The notes beneath the pieces are model-generated. The model saw only the letters and a program-made list of their open reading frames with translations, was not told the origin of the DNA and did no database searches. Both the position numbers and the translations under genes were made by a program. From assembly GCF_034424315.1 (NCBI RefSeq), contig NZ_CP139972.1:7820501-7884500 (forward strand): a stretch of 64,000 nucleotides of DNA, read 5' to 3'. Source of the DNA: Chitinophaga sancti (GTDB lineage: Bacteria; Bacteroidota; Bacteroidia; Chitinophagales; Chitinophagaceae). Shown piece after piece: positions 34,767-45,900 of the stretch; positions within the stretch are counted from its first letter, which is position 1; each line of letters begins with the position of its first letter.

Positions 34767-35783
34767 TTACTTATTTAACGATTCAAGTGCCGTCTCCTGT
34801 TTTAAAGATTCAAAATATGCGCGTTTTACTACGACTGCCGTCTTATGATCCCCTGTATGACTCCATCCCGGAGGCATAAATATATACCGGATCTTATTCA
34901 GGATACCCGGTGCCTTCCATACATCCAGTGCCAGGTAATAGAATTCACCAAAATAAACATCAAAGAAATTACGGTTGTTCACATTCCGCGTCACCCCATA
35001 TTGAATGGGTTCCTTAGCTTCCTCATACTGAAAGGTGCCAAACACCCTATCCCATATATTCAGCAGGTTACAAAAATTAGTATCCATATACAATGGATTC
35101 TTTGCATGATGCACCCGATGATGAGACGGTGTCAGTATCCATTTGTTCAGGAATCCCAGGCGGCCATTTTTAAGGACATTTTCTCCGACATGAATAAAGC
35201 CACCCCAGAAACCATCAATGAACATGATAAAAAACAGCAATGGAGGATTCACCCCCAACAGGATACATACCGTAGTACGGATAATATCTGCATATGCACC
35301 TTCCAGAAAAAAATGCGCATAGCTGACAGAAAGATTCATCGTTTGCGGCATATGATGTGTTGCATGCAAACACCAGAATAAGCGTACTCTATGCCCCCAG
35401 TAATGATACAGGAAATGCCCGAACTCCCAAACGATGTAGCCATAGATGAGCCAATACCAGGTGAAAGTCGTTTTAAAGATGGCATACTTTTCAAATACAC
35501 CAATACAAAATGCAATAGCCGCAATAGAAAGGAAACGGCCGATGACGCGATTGATAACAAAGATGATAAAAGGCATCCGATAGTCTTCTATCTTAAACCT
35601 TTTGTAAACGATAGCGCGCGTAATTTCGATCAATAATAAAAAGGGAAGTACCGGTGAGACAGCGCCTAATATACCGTTTAGTGTCAGCAGGGCCTGGTAA
35701 TTCCCTGTGCGGTACATCTCAAGCAGGGCATTGAGCCCCATAAAGCCGATGACTTCGTCGTACAATGTGTGGAGTAGGCCCAT
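34767..35783 (-). CDS. Sterol desaturase / fatty acid hydroxylase family protein
   Basis: A 338-residue integral membrane di-iron enzyme. It has four or more hydrophobic helices in the first 200 residues and the histidine boxes of the family: HYWGHR, HATHH and HRVHHAKN, with a further downstream His. Members insert hydroxyl groups or double bonds in lipid or sterol-like substrates, using O2. It is followed by the Tat propeller gene. No sterol genes are nearby, so a fatty acid, sphingolipid or ornithine lipid substrate is more likely; this is an inference. Confidence 0.88.
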   Translation of the reverse strand: MGLLHTLYDEVIGFMGLNALLEMYRTGNYQALLTLNGILGAVSPVLPFLLLIEITRAIVYKRFKIEDYRMPFIIFVINRVIGRFLSIAAIAFCIGVFEKYAIFKTTFTWYWLIYGYIVWEFGHFLYHYWGHRVRLFWCLHATHHMPQTMNLSVSYAHFFLEGAYADIIRTTVCILLGVNPPLLFFIMFIDGFWGGFIHVGENVLKNGRLGFLNKWILTPSHHRVHHAKNPLYMDTNFCNLLNIWDRVFGTFQYEEAKEPIQYGVTRNVNNRNFFDVYFGEFYYLALDVWKAPGILNKIRYIFMPPGWSHTGDHKTAVVVKRAYFESLKQETALESLNK

Positions 35784-35948
35784 ACGTGGATATTTGATTA
35801 CCAGTAAGCTACTAAATAATTATTACCCGGCTATGGTTTTAAAAGTTCTTTACAGTATTATGAAAAACTTCAAACATAAGTTACATACATACTATGCCAT
35901 ATGTCTGGTATGATATATGTTCCAAAATTCTCCATCTCCTTTTGTTGA

Positions 35949-36284
35949 CAGGACTCACTTGTCCTTGTTGAAAATGAAGGTTACTACGATATTATTTATA
36001 ATAGTACAGATGTTATTATAAGTGTTGGAAACCTTGGCGGGATGTGGTTTGGTAAGAGTAATGCTGCATTGACCGGTGAATACTTAAACATAATAAAGCA
36101 GACTATTTCAAAAGAAAGAGAAGTACATAGTTTTGTAAACCTCCTTAAAAGACTGGGCCTGGTGGCACTTATTATTGTCCTGCTGGTGATCGTCGTGTGG
36201 TTTGTGAATATTGTCTTCCGCCGGTTTACAGGTTTTATTTCTTTAAATGAGGACAAGTATTTACTTTTTTATCTAAGTAAGTAA
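35949..36284 (+). pseudogene. Mechanosensitive-channel-like fragment
   Basis: An open frame from 35949 without a start codon until 36042. It contains YYDIIYNSTDVIISVGNL, YLNIIKQTISKEREVH and a membrane helix ALIIVLLVIVVWFVNIVF followed by FRRFTGF. This pattern recalls the N-terminal domain and first membrane helix of Bacteroidota MscS-type proteins, but neither the signal peptide nor the MscS pore domain is present. The frame ends at 36284. It reads as an internal scrap. The family call is from memory and only moderate. Confidence 0.4.
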
Positions 36285-36522
36285 TAATTAAAATATATAT
36301 GGCTTTTGTAAATAAAATATTATTATTTAAATTATAATATGTAAAGTGTTATATTATTAATATATTTAGCCTGACATATTCGTTTTGAGCACTTGCCAAT
36401 GTATTTATTTTACCTGCCAGGTTAATGACCAGGTATTCATTTTTCAGCTCTTCTCTTATTTGTTTTAAAATCTGGTAATAACACCTGCAAACTGTTTTCA
36501 CTTTACAAACTATTTTAGCATT

Positions 36523-37593
36523 ATGTCCTTTATTTCGAATGTATTAGCGCCACCCAGTTACGGATGGAAGACAAGCGATGGAGCGCTGGTAAAACCTACA
36601 ATCAAACAGTTATTCACCGAATTTTTTAGCAGGATCAATGTGATTGCCTCCAGAAAAAATTGGTTGCCTTTTTTTTCATGGTTTAGTACCTTAAGTCTTT
36701 TGCCATTCTTTTCCCTTTTTATCTGGAAAGAAATAAATGATTTTAATGCCTGGTACCTGTTAATTGCTTTTGTGTATGGAATGATTTTCATGGGTACGCA
36801 TGGAACAATCTGGTATCATCGTTATGGAACACACCAGGCGTATACTTTCAGTAATAAATTCTGGCGTTTTTTTACTGCGAATCTTGTATTTAAATTAATA
36901 CCGGAAGAATTGTACATCGTATCTCATCATGTGCACCATGCTTTGTCCGACGAGCCGGGAGATCCTTACAATGCGGAGGGCGGCTTTTTATATTGCTTTC
37001 TGGCAGATGCTAATCATCAGCCTATTGCTAAGGACCTCAGTAAAGAAGATTATGAAAAGGCAGCAGCGATGTTGAGTCATACGGGTGTTAAAGCTAATAG
37101 TTATGAGGCATATCAGAAATGGGGGTCTATTGCACATCCTTTAAATACAGTATTGGCCTCTTATTGTAATCTGGCATTCTGGTTAACAGCTTTCTATTTT
37201 ATTGGAGGTTTTTATTTAGTGCTGGCTACACTGGCAGGTACTTTTATATGGGGATTGGGCGTGAGGACATTTAATTATGAAGGACATGCGAAAGGTGAAA
37301 CGAAACATGTATCGGGCTTTGATTTCAACCATAAAGATAAATCTATAAATCAGTGGTGGCCTGGTATTGTGGCTGGTGAATGGCATAATAATCATCACCT
37401 TTATCCAGCCAGCGCAAGATCAGGATTCCTGAGGGGGCAGATTGATTTTGCCTGGTATTATATCAGGACCTTAAAATTTATTGGAGGTGTTAATTCCTGC
37501 AGGGATGCAAAAGCGCAATTCTTGGAAACTCACAGGAAACCTTATTTGGAACAACGGCAGTTGAAACAAGTACCGGTTCCTGTTGTCAGATAA
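36523..37593 (+). CDS. Acyl-CoA / fatty acid desaturase
   Basis: A 356-residue membrane di-iron desaturase. The three histidine boxes are HRYGTHQ (~105), HHVHHALSDEPGDPYN (~140) and EWHNNHHLYP (~285), with hydrophobic pairs of helices between them, the layout of delta-9-type acyl-lipid or acyl-CoA desaturases. It introduces a double bond in membrane fatty acids and usually responds to cold. It is monocistronic, with a strong terminator 8 bp downstream. About 240 bp of very AT-rich DNA lie upstream, where the promoter must be. Confidence 0.92.
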   Translation: MSFISNVLAPPSYGWKTSDGALVKPTIKQLFTEFFSRINVIASRKNWLPFFSWFSTLSLLPFFSLFIWKEINDFNAWYLLIAFVYGMIFMGTHGTIWYHRYGTHQAYTFSNKFWRFFTANLVFKLIPEELYIVSHHVHHALSDEPGDPYNAEGGFLYCFLADANHQPIAKDLSKEDYEKAAAMLSHTGVKANSYEAYQKWGSIAHPLNTVLASYCNLAFWLTAFYFIGGFYLVLATLAGTFIWGLGVRTFNYEGHAKGETKHVSGFDFNHKDKSINQWWPGIVAGEWHNNHHLYPASARSGFLRGQIDFAWYYIRTLKFIGGVNSCRDAKAQFLETHRKPYLEQRQLKQVPVPVVR

Positions 37594-37601
37594 AGTATGA
37601 T

Positions 37602-37636
37602 AGAGGCTGTATCATAAGTCCGATACAGCCTCTTTT
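37602..37636 (+). terminator. Rho-independent terminator after the desaturase gene
   Basis: GAGGCTGTATC pairs perfectly with GATACAGCCTC across ATAAGTCC, followed by TTTT. It is nearly the same hairpin as the one at 2077-2112. Confidence 0.9.
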
Positions 37637-37953
37637 CTGAAAAAGGTTTTCATTCCCGTTGGTGAATTCCCTCTTTCATGATTGTTTCCATTCGTATCCC
37701 TGATGGGGTCGGGTACCCGTTTAAGCAATTCTCTGCCGTTATTTTTATTTATGAGCCAACCTCTTTTTTATCTCTTTAAAGAATGTCTAAGAAGCTCCAG
37801 GAGACTGAAATAGATAAATAAAGTTCATCATTCAATACCCCATAGCCCCAACAAACTTCCTAATAAATCATATTCTTTAAATAACTTCGCAAGTTACTGC
37901 CTCCCATGAGACAGACCAGGAATTACATTAACAGGTCATAGTGAGATCGTAAT
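37637..37953. other. Intergenic region before the recDCB operon
   Basis: No gene is seen. The 13-mer ATTCGTATCCCTG at 37690-37702 also occurs right behind the related terminator at 2112-2124. TAACTTCG at 37882-37889 is one base from the -7 consensus TAnnTTTG and may be the operon's promoter; no -33 element is evident. Confidence 0.35.
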
Positions 37954-39762
37954 ATGAAAAATATTGTTACAATTAACGATGTTCATCAGCAATTTGCGGA
38001 TTTCTTCGATATACCGGGTTTAAAGCCCTTCATTTACCTTTTATCGAAAAAACTGGGAGAAGGACATATCTGCTTAGACCTTCGTAAAATTGATGCAAAT
38101 CAAAACGATTTACCTGTTTCTTACACAGCTCCACTCAATACCGCCTCGCTGAAAGATTGCCACCTGGTAGGTTCCGGTGACGTCGTTAACAAACCTTTTG
38201 TGCTTTATAACGACCGCCTGTATTTTCAACGATACTTCAGGTATGAAACCAATTTCATACGCTATATCAATGCCTTCCTGGAAGCAGAAAAAGAGTTATT
38301 GCCTGATCGTTCCCAAGCACTGCTCGAACACCAGGCACAGGTAAACGAATTATTTCCCGGCGGCGCTATACCCGAAAGCAGCACTGATAAGGTTGACTGG
38401 CAATTAGCCGCAGCTATCAGCGGTGTACTGAACAATTTTACCATTATCACTGGCGGCCCGGGAACCGGGAAAACCACCACCGTGGCAAAGATCCTGTCAA
38501 TTCTATATACAATCGACCCCAGGTTGACAGTAGCCCTGGCTGCACCAACCGGGAAAGCAGCCGCCCGCATGGCTGAAAGCCTTCGCAATGCTGCCGGACA
38601 AACCAACCCGGAAACTGCCAAACTATTCCAGGCATTAAATCCGTCTACCATTCACCGCTTGCTAAAACCGATGAATGACTCCCCTTATTTCAAACATAAT
38701 GAAAACAACCCCCTCAACTTTGATGTCGTCATCGTGGATGAATGTTCAATGATCGACTTAGCCTTATTTTCTAAGCTTTTATCTGCCATCAGACCTACTT
38801 CCCGTCTCATTATGCTGGGTGACAAAAACCAGTTGGCCTCAGTTGAAGCAGGTAGCCTTTTTGGAGATCTATGCCAGGCGCAGGAACAGTTAAATGTATT
38901 TTCGCCTGAGCGAACAGCTTTCATCAATAATTTACTGCCAGACGGAAGCAAGATTGAGCGCATCGCTTCACCCGTGCAAAGCAAACATGCTTTGTTTGAA
39001 CACGTAGTCGAACTTCGTCACAGCCGCCGTTTCACCGGTGATGCGGGAATTGGCCGGTTCAGCAGGGCACTCATTCAAAATAATGTGCCAGTGATACAGT
39101 CATTCCTTTCCCCGGGTGCCGGTGAGGAAGTGGTGATTGACCAGCAATACTCTGACAAAATATTTGAGCAATTCATAGCAGGATATGCTGCTTTCATCCA
39201 GGAAAAGGATATCCGCACGGCACTCAAAAAACTGAATGAACTAAGGGTACTCGTTGCAATCCGCGATGGGGCAACCGGGTTATCATCCATAAACCGCCGC
39301 ATCGAAAAGTATTTGCAGGACAGAAAACTATTGCATATAACCGGCAGCTTTTATGAAAACAGGCCTATTATGCTCTCCAGCAATTATTACGAACACGGGC
39401 TCTTTAATGGTGATACAGGCATTATCCGAAAAGATGAAAATGGTGCTTTAGTAGCATGGTTCGAAGATGCAAACGGAGAACTGAAAAGCGTTTTTACCGG
39501 TTATCTGACACAGGCGGAAACTGCCTTTGCCATGACCATACACAAAAGCCAGGGATCCGAATTTACGGCCGTATTAGTCATCCTCCCGGCAAATGAAACA
39601 CCCATCCTCACAAGGGAATTATTATATACCGCCGTCAGCCGTGCCCGCAAAAAAGTGTACGTTCAGGGCAGCGAAACAACCATCCTTCAGGCTGCTGCAA
39701 AATTTGTTGACAGAGGTTCTGGTATAAAAGCGAGAATGGCAGCAGAAGGAAATGATCATTAA
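37954..39762 (+). CDS. recD: RecD, exodeoxyribonuclease V alpha subunit
   Basis: A 602-residue superfamily 1B helicase. The N-terminal ~145 residues are the RecD-specific domain. Walker A is GGPGTGKTT (167-175), then APTGKAAARMAES, Walker B FDVVIVDECSMID, LGDKNQLASVEAGSLFGD, and C-terminal FAMTIHKSQGSEF and LLYTAVSRARKKV. It is the 5'-3' helicase motor of RecBCD, which resects double-strand breaks and degrades unprotected linear DNA. It heads recD-recC-recB, with 9 bp to recC. The length (~600) and co-localised partners favour RecD over the stand-alone RecD2. Confidence 0.92.
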   Translation: MKNIVTINDVHQQFADFFDIPGLKPFIYLLSKKLGEGHICLDLRKIDANQNDLPVSYTAPLNTASLKDCHLVGSGDVVNKPFVLYNDRLYFQRYFRYETNFIRYINAFLEAEKELLPDRSQALLEHQAQVNELFPGGAIPESSTDKVDWQLAAAISGVLNNFTIITGGPGTGKTTTVAKILSILYTIDPRLTVALAAPTGKAAARMAESLRNAAGQTNPETAKLFQALNPSTIHRLLKPMNDSPYFKHNENNPLNFDVVIVDECSMIDLALFSKLLSAIRPTSRLIMLGDKNQLASVEAGSLFGDLCQAQEQLNVFSPERTAFINNLLPDGSKIERIASPVQSKHALFEHVVELRHSRRFTGDAGIGRFSRALIQNNVPVIQSFLSPGAGEEVVIDQQYSDKIFEQFIAGYAAFIQEKDIRTALKKLNELRVLVAIRDGATGLSSINRRIEKYLQDRKLLHITGSFYENRPIMLSSNYYEHGLFNGDTGIIRKDENGALVAWFEDANGELKSVFTGYLTQAETAFAMTIHKSQGSEFTAVLVILPANETPILTRELLYTAVSRARKKVYVQGSETTILQAAAKFVDRGSGIKARMAAEGNDH

Positions 39763-39771
39763 AAAGCATTT

Positions 39772-42700
39772 ATGGCATTATATCTAAAGGTGTCTAATTC
39801 CTTATTAAGCCTTGCCGAAGGATTGGTGAATGACCTTCAGGCGGCGCACTATAATGTATTTCAGCCTTACTATATCATTACACAGACCGAAGGTATGAAC
39901 AACTGGTTGAAACACCAGCAGGCATACCAGGTGGGCATTGCGGCTAATGCCCGCTTCCTGAAGCCAAACGACCTCCTGTTCCAGCTATATGTGATAATGG
40001 GAGGCCCCAGTATAGATGCCATGTCCTCGCAACACCTGAGCTGGTTGATATTTAAACTACTGGGTGAAACGGAATTTATAACCCGCTACCCGGAGGTGGC
40101 TGCCTACTATGTAGATCATGGCGTTGAAACAGACCTGAAGAAGATGGTACTGGCAGAAAAAGTGGCGGATTTACTCGACCAATACCAGGTATACCGCCCT
40201 GAAATGATACAGGAATGGAACAAGGCAAATATGCAAACCCTCCAAACAGAAGAATGGCAGGAGTGGCTCTGGGTAAGAGTAAAAGAACTCTCCGGCAGCG
40301 TTTTACCCGACAAAACACTCATCGGAAATTATATTCTCGATACACTGGCCCATCATCCTGATAAACACGCTACGCTCGCTTCCCGGATGCCAGCCATCCA
40401 CCTGTTTGGCTTATCAATTCTCACGGCATTCCACGTCCAGATACTTCAGGAAGTCGCTAAAATAACGGATGTTCATTTTCATATCCTCAATCCTGCACCC
40501 GGCTTTTTCTGGTTTGAAGACCGTAACGAAAAACAATTAGCCCGCTGGCGGGCAAAAGGGCTGCAGGACAAAGCTGATGCCGCTAATATAGGTAATGAAC
40601 TACTCACGGGCTGGGGCAAGGTCATTCAAAACAGCTTCGGCCTGTTTTTCGCCAATGACAGCTTCCTCAATGCCTATGAAGAAATAGGCGTGGTAGAACC
40701 ATCTATTGATTCACTTTTACATAAAATTCAGTATGATATATTCTTAGCATCCACTACTGATCAACGCATACGCTTATCCAAAGATGATCTGTCTGACGGC
40801 TCCGTCACCGTACAGGCTTGTTACACCGTGGCCAGAGAAGTAGAAGCGCTGTACAACTACCTGGTACACCTTTCCGATCAAAGAAAAGAAAAATTATCCT
40901 CCCGGGATATTGTGGTGATGGTCAGCGATATTGATGCCTATGCACCCTATATCAAAGCTGTCTTTAATCATGCGCCTCACCGCTTTCGCTATACGATCGC
41001 CGATGAAAGTTATGCCGACAAGGACAACTTGTTCCATTCCCTGCAAGCCTTACTATTATTGGATGAAGAAACATTTGCAGCAGAAGCCGTGATGCAACTG
41101 CTCGACTTTTCCTACATCCGTAAACGTTTTAACCTGCATGATCCCGTATACCTCCGGCCGGTAGTAGAAGCTGCAAATATCCGTTTTGGCATAGACGGCA
41201 ATAAAGAAGATGAAACACGCTATGTAAGCTGGAAATACGGCATACAGCGCATTATGTATGGCATTTGCATGAGTGGTGAACCGGAATTTGGAGAGCATGC
41301 AGACAGCTTCTTCCCTTTGGATATCGTAGAAGGACAGGATGCCTACGTATTAATCCGGTTTTGCCATTTTGCACAGGTACTCATCACCGCTGTTGAAGAA
41401 CGCAGGGAAGATCGCAGCATTGCTGACTGGGTCAGGTATGTGGAGCAATTACTACATGCACTCGTGTACGAACAGCAGGATGAAAGCGATGAAGACTACA
41501 CCACCCTGCTAAAAGAATTGTCTGAATTCAACCTGCTGCACGACTACCTCACAGAAAGCGTTCCCTATGGTGTATTTGTACATAGTCTGCTGAATGTGAT
41601 TACGGGTACTAAACGTAGCAGCCTGTTTGCAAATGGCGGTATCACCTTTTGCTCCCTGATCCCCATGCGTAGTATTCCATTCAAAGTGGTAGCACTATTG
41701 GGATTAAACCATGATAAATTTCCCCGTAAAGAAAATAAATCCAGCTTCGATATTATGTCGAAGCAACCCAAACGGGGTGATCGTAACCTCAGGGAAAATG
41801 ACAAACACCTTTTCCTGGAAACGACCATCTCTGCACAACAATATTTATACATCAGTTATTTAGGCAGAAGTGTAAATGATAATACCGCGATTCCTCCATC
41901 TGCACTGGTGGATGAATTGCTCGACTATATTGAAGGGGGCTACGAAGGTGACCAGGAAGAAGTGCGTAAACTAATGATCAGGGTACAACCCCTGCAGGAA
42001 TTCAGCCGCAAGTACGAACAGGTACCTGGTTTGTATAGTTACCTCGGGGTCAATACCTCTTCCGGCCTTCGTTTCATCAACCCCAGCAAGGCTGTAGAAC
42101 AACCACAGCTGGAAGAATTTACATTGGATATGCTGACCAGTTTCTTCAAAAATCCGGTCAAAGCCTATTACAATAAAGTACTGGGTATTTACTTCAATGA
42201 TGCAACCCTTCTCCTCGGAGAAACAGAGTTATTTAGCCTGGACCACCTGCAGCAATGGAACATGAAACAACAGCTGTTACCTTCTGAGGGTTTAACTGCT
42301 GCTGATCGCCTGGCCCTCGTGAAGACTGGCCGACTACCCCTACGAAACATGGCTTATGTAGCTGTGCAAAATGTAGAAGAGGTCGTACAACCTGCACGTA
42401 CGTTGTTTGAAGCCAGTACTCAAGGAATAGAGCCGGTACGACTCGAGTTTGACCTGCAGCTGGATGAAATTACCATGAAGTGTACACTCGATCACGTATA
42501 TGATGGCAGGTTAGTAAAAGTATCCTGGTCAAAAAGTGAACTGAAATATCTCATCGAAGCCTATATCTGTTACCTGGCAGGCATTGCGGCCGGGCAGTTG
42601 AATGGCTTATTATTTATCTCTACTACAGCTAAAAACCAGGTTTTTGAAGCCGGAAAGATCGGTCGTGAAGATGCGCTGCAACGATTGAAAGCACTGAAAA

Positions 42701-42969
42701 ATCTCTATCTGCTGGGCATGACAGAGATATTACCTTTTTCGCCCGACTTCAAAATTACTCCTTCAGAAGTGGCCAGAATTGATTCGGAATTGTTCGCCCA
42801 AAAAGTAAAGGATACATTTAAGAAATATAGCATCAGAGATAAATACATGATGAAAGAATTTGAACGTGGCTATTTCCAGCACGAAAACCACGCAGCTACT
42901 TTCAAACGAATCTGTGAGCAGGTCATTCTACCACTGAACGAAATTTTTCCAGCATATTATAGCAAATAA
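39772..42969 (+). CDS. recC: RecC, exodeoxyribonuclease V gamma subunit
   Basis: A 1065-residue protein lacking a functional Walker A, as expected for RecC, a helicase-like scaffold that separates strands and scans for Chi. Recognisable stretches are the start VSNSLLSLAEGL, QTEGMNNWLKHQQA, HLFGLSILTAFHVQIL, NPAPGFFWFED, RSIPFKVVALLGLNHDKFPR and ETTISAQQYLYISYLGRS. It ends directly before the ATG of recB (TAA then ATG with no gap), implying translational coupling. Slightly shorter than E. coli RecC (1122). Diverged homologues recognise different Chi sequences; none can be named here. Confidence 0.92.
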   Translation: MALYLKVSNSLLSLAEGLVNDLQAAHYNVFQPYYIITQTEGMNNWLKHQQAYQVGIAANARFLKPNDLLFQLYVIMGGPSIDAMSSQHLSWLIFKLLGETEFITRYPEVAAYYVDHGVETDLKKMVLAEKVADLLDQYQVYRPEMIQEWNKANMQTLQTEEWQEWLWVRVKELSGSVLPDKTLIGNYILDTLAHHPDKHATLASRMPAIHLFGLSILTAFHVQILQEVAKITDVHFHILNPAPGFFWFEDRNEKQLARWRAKGLQDKADAANIGNELLTGWGKVIQNSFGLFFANDSFLNAYEEIGVVEPSIDSLLHKIQYDIFLASTTDQRIRLSKDDLSDGSVTVQACYTVAREVEALYNYLVHLSDQRKEKLSSRDIVVMVSDIDAYAPYIKAVFNHAPHRFRYTIADESYADKDNLFHSLQALLLLDEETFAAEAVMQLLDFSYIRKRFNLHDPVYLRPVVEAANIRFGIDGNKEDETRYVSWKYGIQRIMYGICMSGEPEFGEHADSFFPLDIVEGQDAYVLIRFCHFAQVLITAVEERREDRSIADWVRYVEQLLHALVYEQQDESDEDYTTLLKELSEFNLLHDYLTESVPYGVFVHSLLNVITGTKRSSLFANGGITFCSLIPMRSIPFKVVALLGLNHDKFPRKENKSSFDIMSKQPKRGDRNLRENDKHLFLETTISAQQYLYISYLGRSVNDNTAIPPSALVDELLDYIEGGYEGDQEEVRKLMIRVQPLQEFSRKYEQVPGLYSYLGVNTSSGLRFINPSKAVEQPQLEEFTLDMLTSFFKNPVKAYYNKVLGIYFNDATLLLGETELFSLDHLQQWNMKQQLLPSEGLTAADRLALVKTGRLPLRNMAYVAVQNVEEVVQPARTLFEASTQGIEPVRLEFDLQLDEITMKCTLDHVYDGRLVKVSWSKSELKYLIEAYICYLAGIAAGQLNGLLFISTTAKNQVFEAGKIGREDALQRLKALKNLYLLGMTEILPFSPDFKITPSEVARIDSELFAQKVKDTFKKYSIRDKYMMKEFERGYFQHENHAATFKRICEQVILPLNEIFPAYYSK

Positions 42970-45900
42970 ATGACGACAGCAGGATATCAACATTTTGACG
43001 CCGAGAGCGTACCCTTATCAGAAAGTAATCTCATCGAGGCCAGTGCAGGAACGGGTAAAACCTATTCCATTGCCCTCCTTGTATTGCGATTGATACTGGA
43101 AAAACGTGTGCCTGTAAAAGACATCCTGATGGTTACTTTCACCAAAGCTGCCGTTGCAGAATTGAAAGACCGTATCAGGTTGTTTATCCGCGAGGCCTAT
43201 AAGGTAAGCTTCCTCAAGGAGATTGATGATGATGGTATTATGACCGTGGTAATACAGGCTATTGTGGCGTCTGATATACAAACTGTCAATCACCTCTTAA
43301 GAGATGCCGTACTCCTGCTGGATGAAATTTCTGTATTGACGATCCATAGCTTTTGTCAGCAGGTGCTGAATGAATATGCCTTTGAAACAGACCAGTTATT
43401 TGGCGCCCAGATGGTGCCTGATATGAGTCCGATCGTGGAAAAAGAACTCAATAAATTCTGGCGCCGGCAGGTTACCACCTTACACCCGGCCCTGCTGCAA
43501 CGACTATGGAGTGAAGGGATGCGTATCCGTATGCAGAAAATATTGAAGGAACATATGAGTGGCCGGAAATATCTGGGCTATGATGAAGCCACCGATTACA
43601 GTATCTCATCACAGCAACAGGATGACTGGATGACAGGATACACCCGCTTGTACGAGGAGAATGATGCTGCTAAAAAAGTAATTGAAGACTACATTCATCA
43701 GCACCAGGCCGATATTGCCTCCGCTGCTAAGAAGAATACTTATGCAAAGAAGGCATTTGAGCCCTTATTGCCCGATGCTGCTGCATTTATTCAGGAGTTG
43801 AAAGCGAAGAAGAACGCTAGTAAACCTCCTGCGTATATCCATGAGCTATTTGGCGATATCATTGAACTCATTGACAAACAGGAAACCCTTGAAACAGCCA
43901 TCGACGATTATCTGAATACAATCCATCACTGGCTCACCTGCTTCGCCATCAGCAAAGGAGTGACCGGCGTTCATGGTTATATGTCACGCAATAATATGCT
44001 CGGCTACGACGACCTGATCGTGAACCTGCACAAAGCATTGGTACAACGAGACAACCCCGCGCTTGTCGAAAAAATGCGGGAAAAATATAAAGCCGTATTT
44101 ATCGACGAATTTCAGGATACCGACCGGCAGCAATATGAGATTTTCAATACCGCCTTCGGCACTGATACGATCCTGTTCTACATCGGTGATCCTAAACAAA
44201 GTATATACGCCTGGCGCAAAGCAGATATCAATACTTATTTTGAAGCACGCAGCAGCGTGCAGCACCTGTATAGTATGAATCAGAACTTCCGGTCTTCGGC
44301 AACTATGATTCAGGCAATGAATACCTTTTTCAAACCTACTCCGGATTTTGATACGTTCTGCTTCAGCAATCAGCAGGATAGCATCGACTATATTGATGTG
44401 GAAAGTCCTGAAGAACAGCGTAAGGGCCTGCTCTATCACGGACAGCACCAGGAAACGCCCATTACCATTTATGATGGTAAAACCAAGCCGGAAATTGCTC
44501 ATGGTGTAGCCGCACAGGTTACACAACTGCTTGTAGATCCTGCATTCCGCATTACCAAACCCAATGGAAACAGCCGCTCAGTTACACCGGAAGACATTGG
44601 TATTTTAGTAAGAACCGGCACAGAGGGCCGTGATGTAAAGAATGAGCTGGCCAGAAATGGCATACCCGCTGTATTGATAGATGAGGTCAAGGTATTCAAT
44701 ACACCGGAAGCCATAGAAATATTTTACCTGCTGGAAGCGATAGCGTCTCCGGAACGCTCTACCATCAATCGTTCCCTCTTATCACCACTCACAGGATTCT
44801 CCGTAGACGATATGCTACATCTTGATGATGAAGTTGTATATGCCTGCTTTATGAAGTACCGGGAGCTGTTTGATAAAGACGGCGTATATGCGGCATTGAT
44901 GTCATTCCTGGCAGATTTCAACGTTCGTACTACATTACTGAAAGTCCGCAATGAAAATGGGGAACGCATACTTACCAATTTATTACAGCTGACCGAAATA
45001 GTGCACCAGGTGCAGAGCAGACGAAACCTATCCTTACGCGATCTGATATCCTGGTTGAAACGAGGCATTGACGGTATGGATATACCTGGTGATGAATTCG
45101 CACAACGTATGGAAAGCGATGAGTCTGCGGTGAAGATCGTGACCATTCATAAAAGCAAGGGCCTGGAATATAATATTGTATTAGCCCCCTACCTCGATTT
45201 TACAGAACGAAAGAATGACGATTTCGTCTCCTTCCGTGATCCGGAAAGCGGAGAATACTACACCGCAGAACAAGGCCGGCAGAGCGAAGAGCAATTACAA
45301 GCCTATCGGGATCAGCAGGAACAGGAGAACAGGCGCCTGGTGTATGTCGCCATTACACGATCAGTATATAAATGCTACATCTACAATAACGTAAAGGAAA
45401 AAGAATCCACCCTGAAAGTATTTGTCAATGAGCTGAAAAAAATAGTAACGCCCAATATACAACTGCTGGAACAGTTACCTGAAATGCCTGATGAACGCTA
45501 CCAGGAACAACAATTACCTCAAAGCCAGGCAAAAAACCCCGGGGAAGTTTACTTTCATCTGGAAGAGGAGAACTGGCGGAAGATGAGTTACACCATGTTA
45601 AGCTCCAAACAGGAACATAAAAACCTCCCATATGCAGAGGCCTTAACAGATCCATACGACCAGTTCATCTTCAACACCCTGAAACGGGGTGCTAAGACTG
45701 GTAATCTCCTGCACTTTATATTTGAGAATATCAGTTTTTCCGACAATACAAAATGGGAATACTGGGTGCAAACCGCCATTGATCGTTATGTACCCGGCCA
45801 GGAAGAAGTGTATAAGCCGATGTTGCAGCAGCTGATACAGCATGTGGTTGGTGTACAACTAGAGGTGGGTGAAAGTCATTTCAGTTTATCATCCATAGGC

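Noticed and set aside
43984..44526. 180-codon minus-strand frame inside recB
   Set aside because: It is fully antisense to conserved helicase motifs of recB and has no recognisable features.
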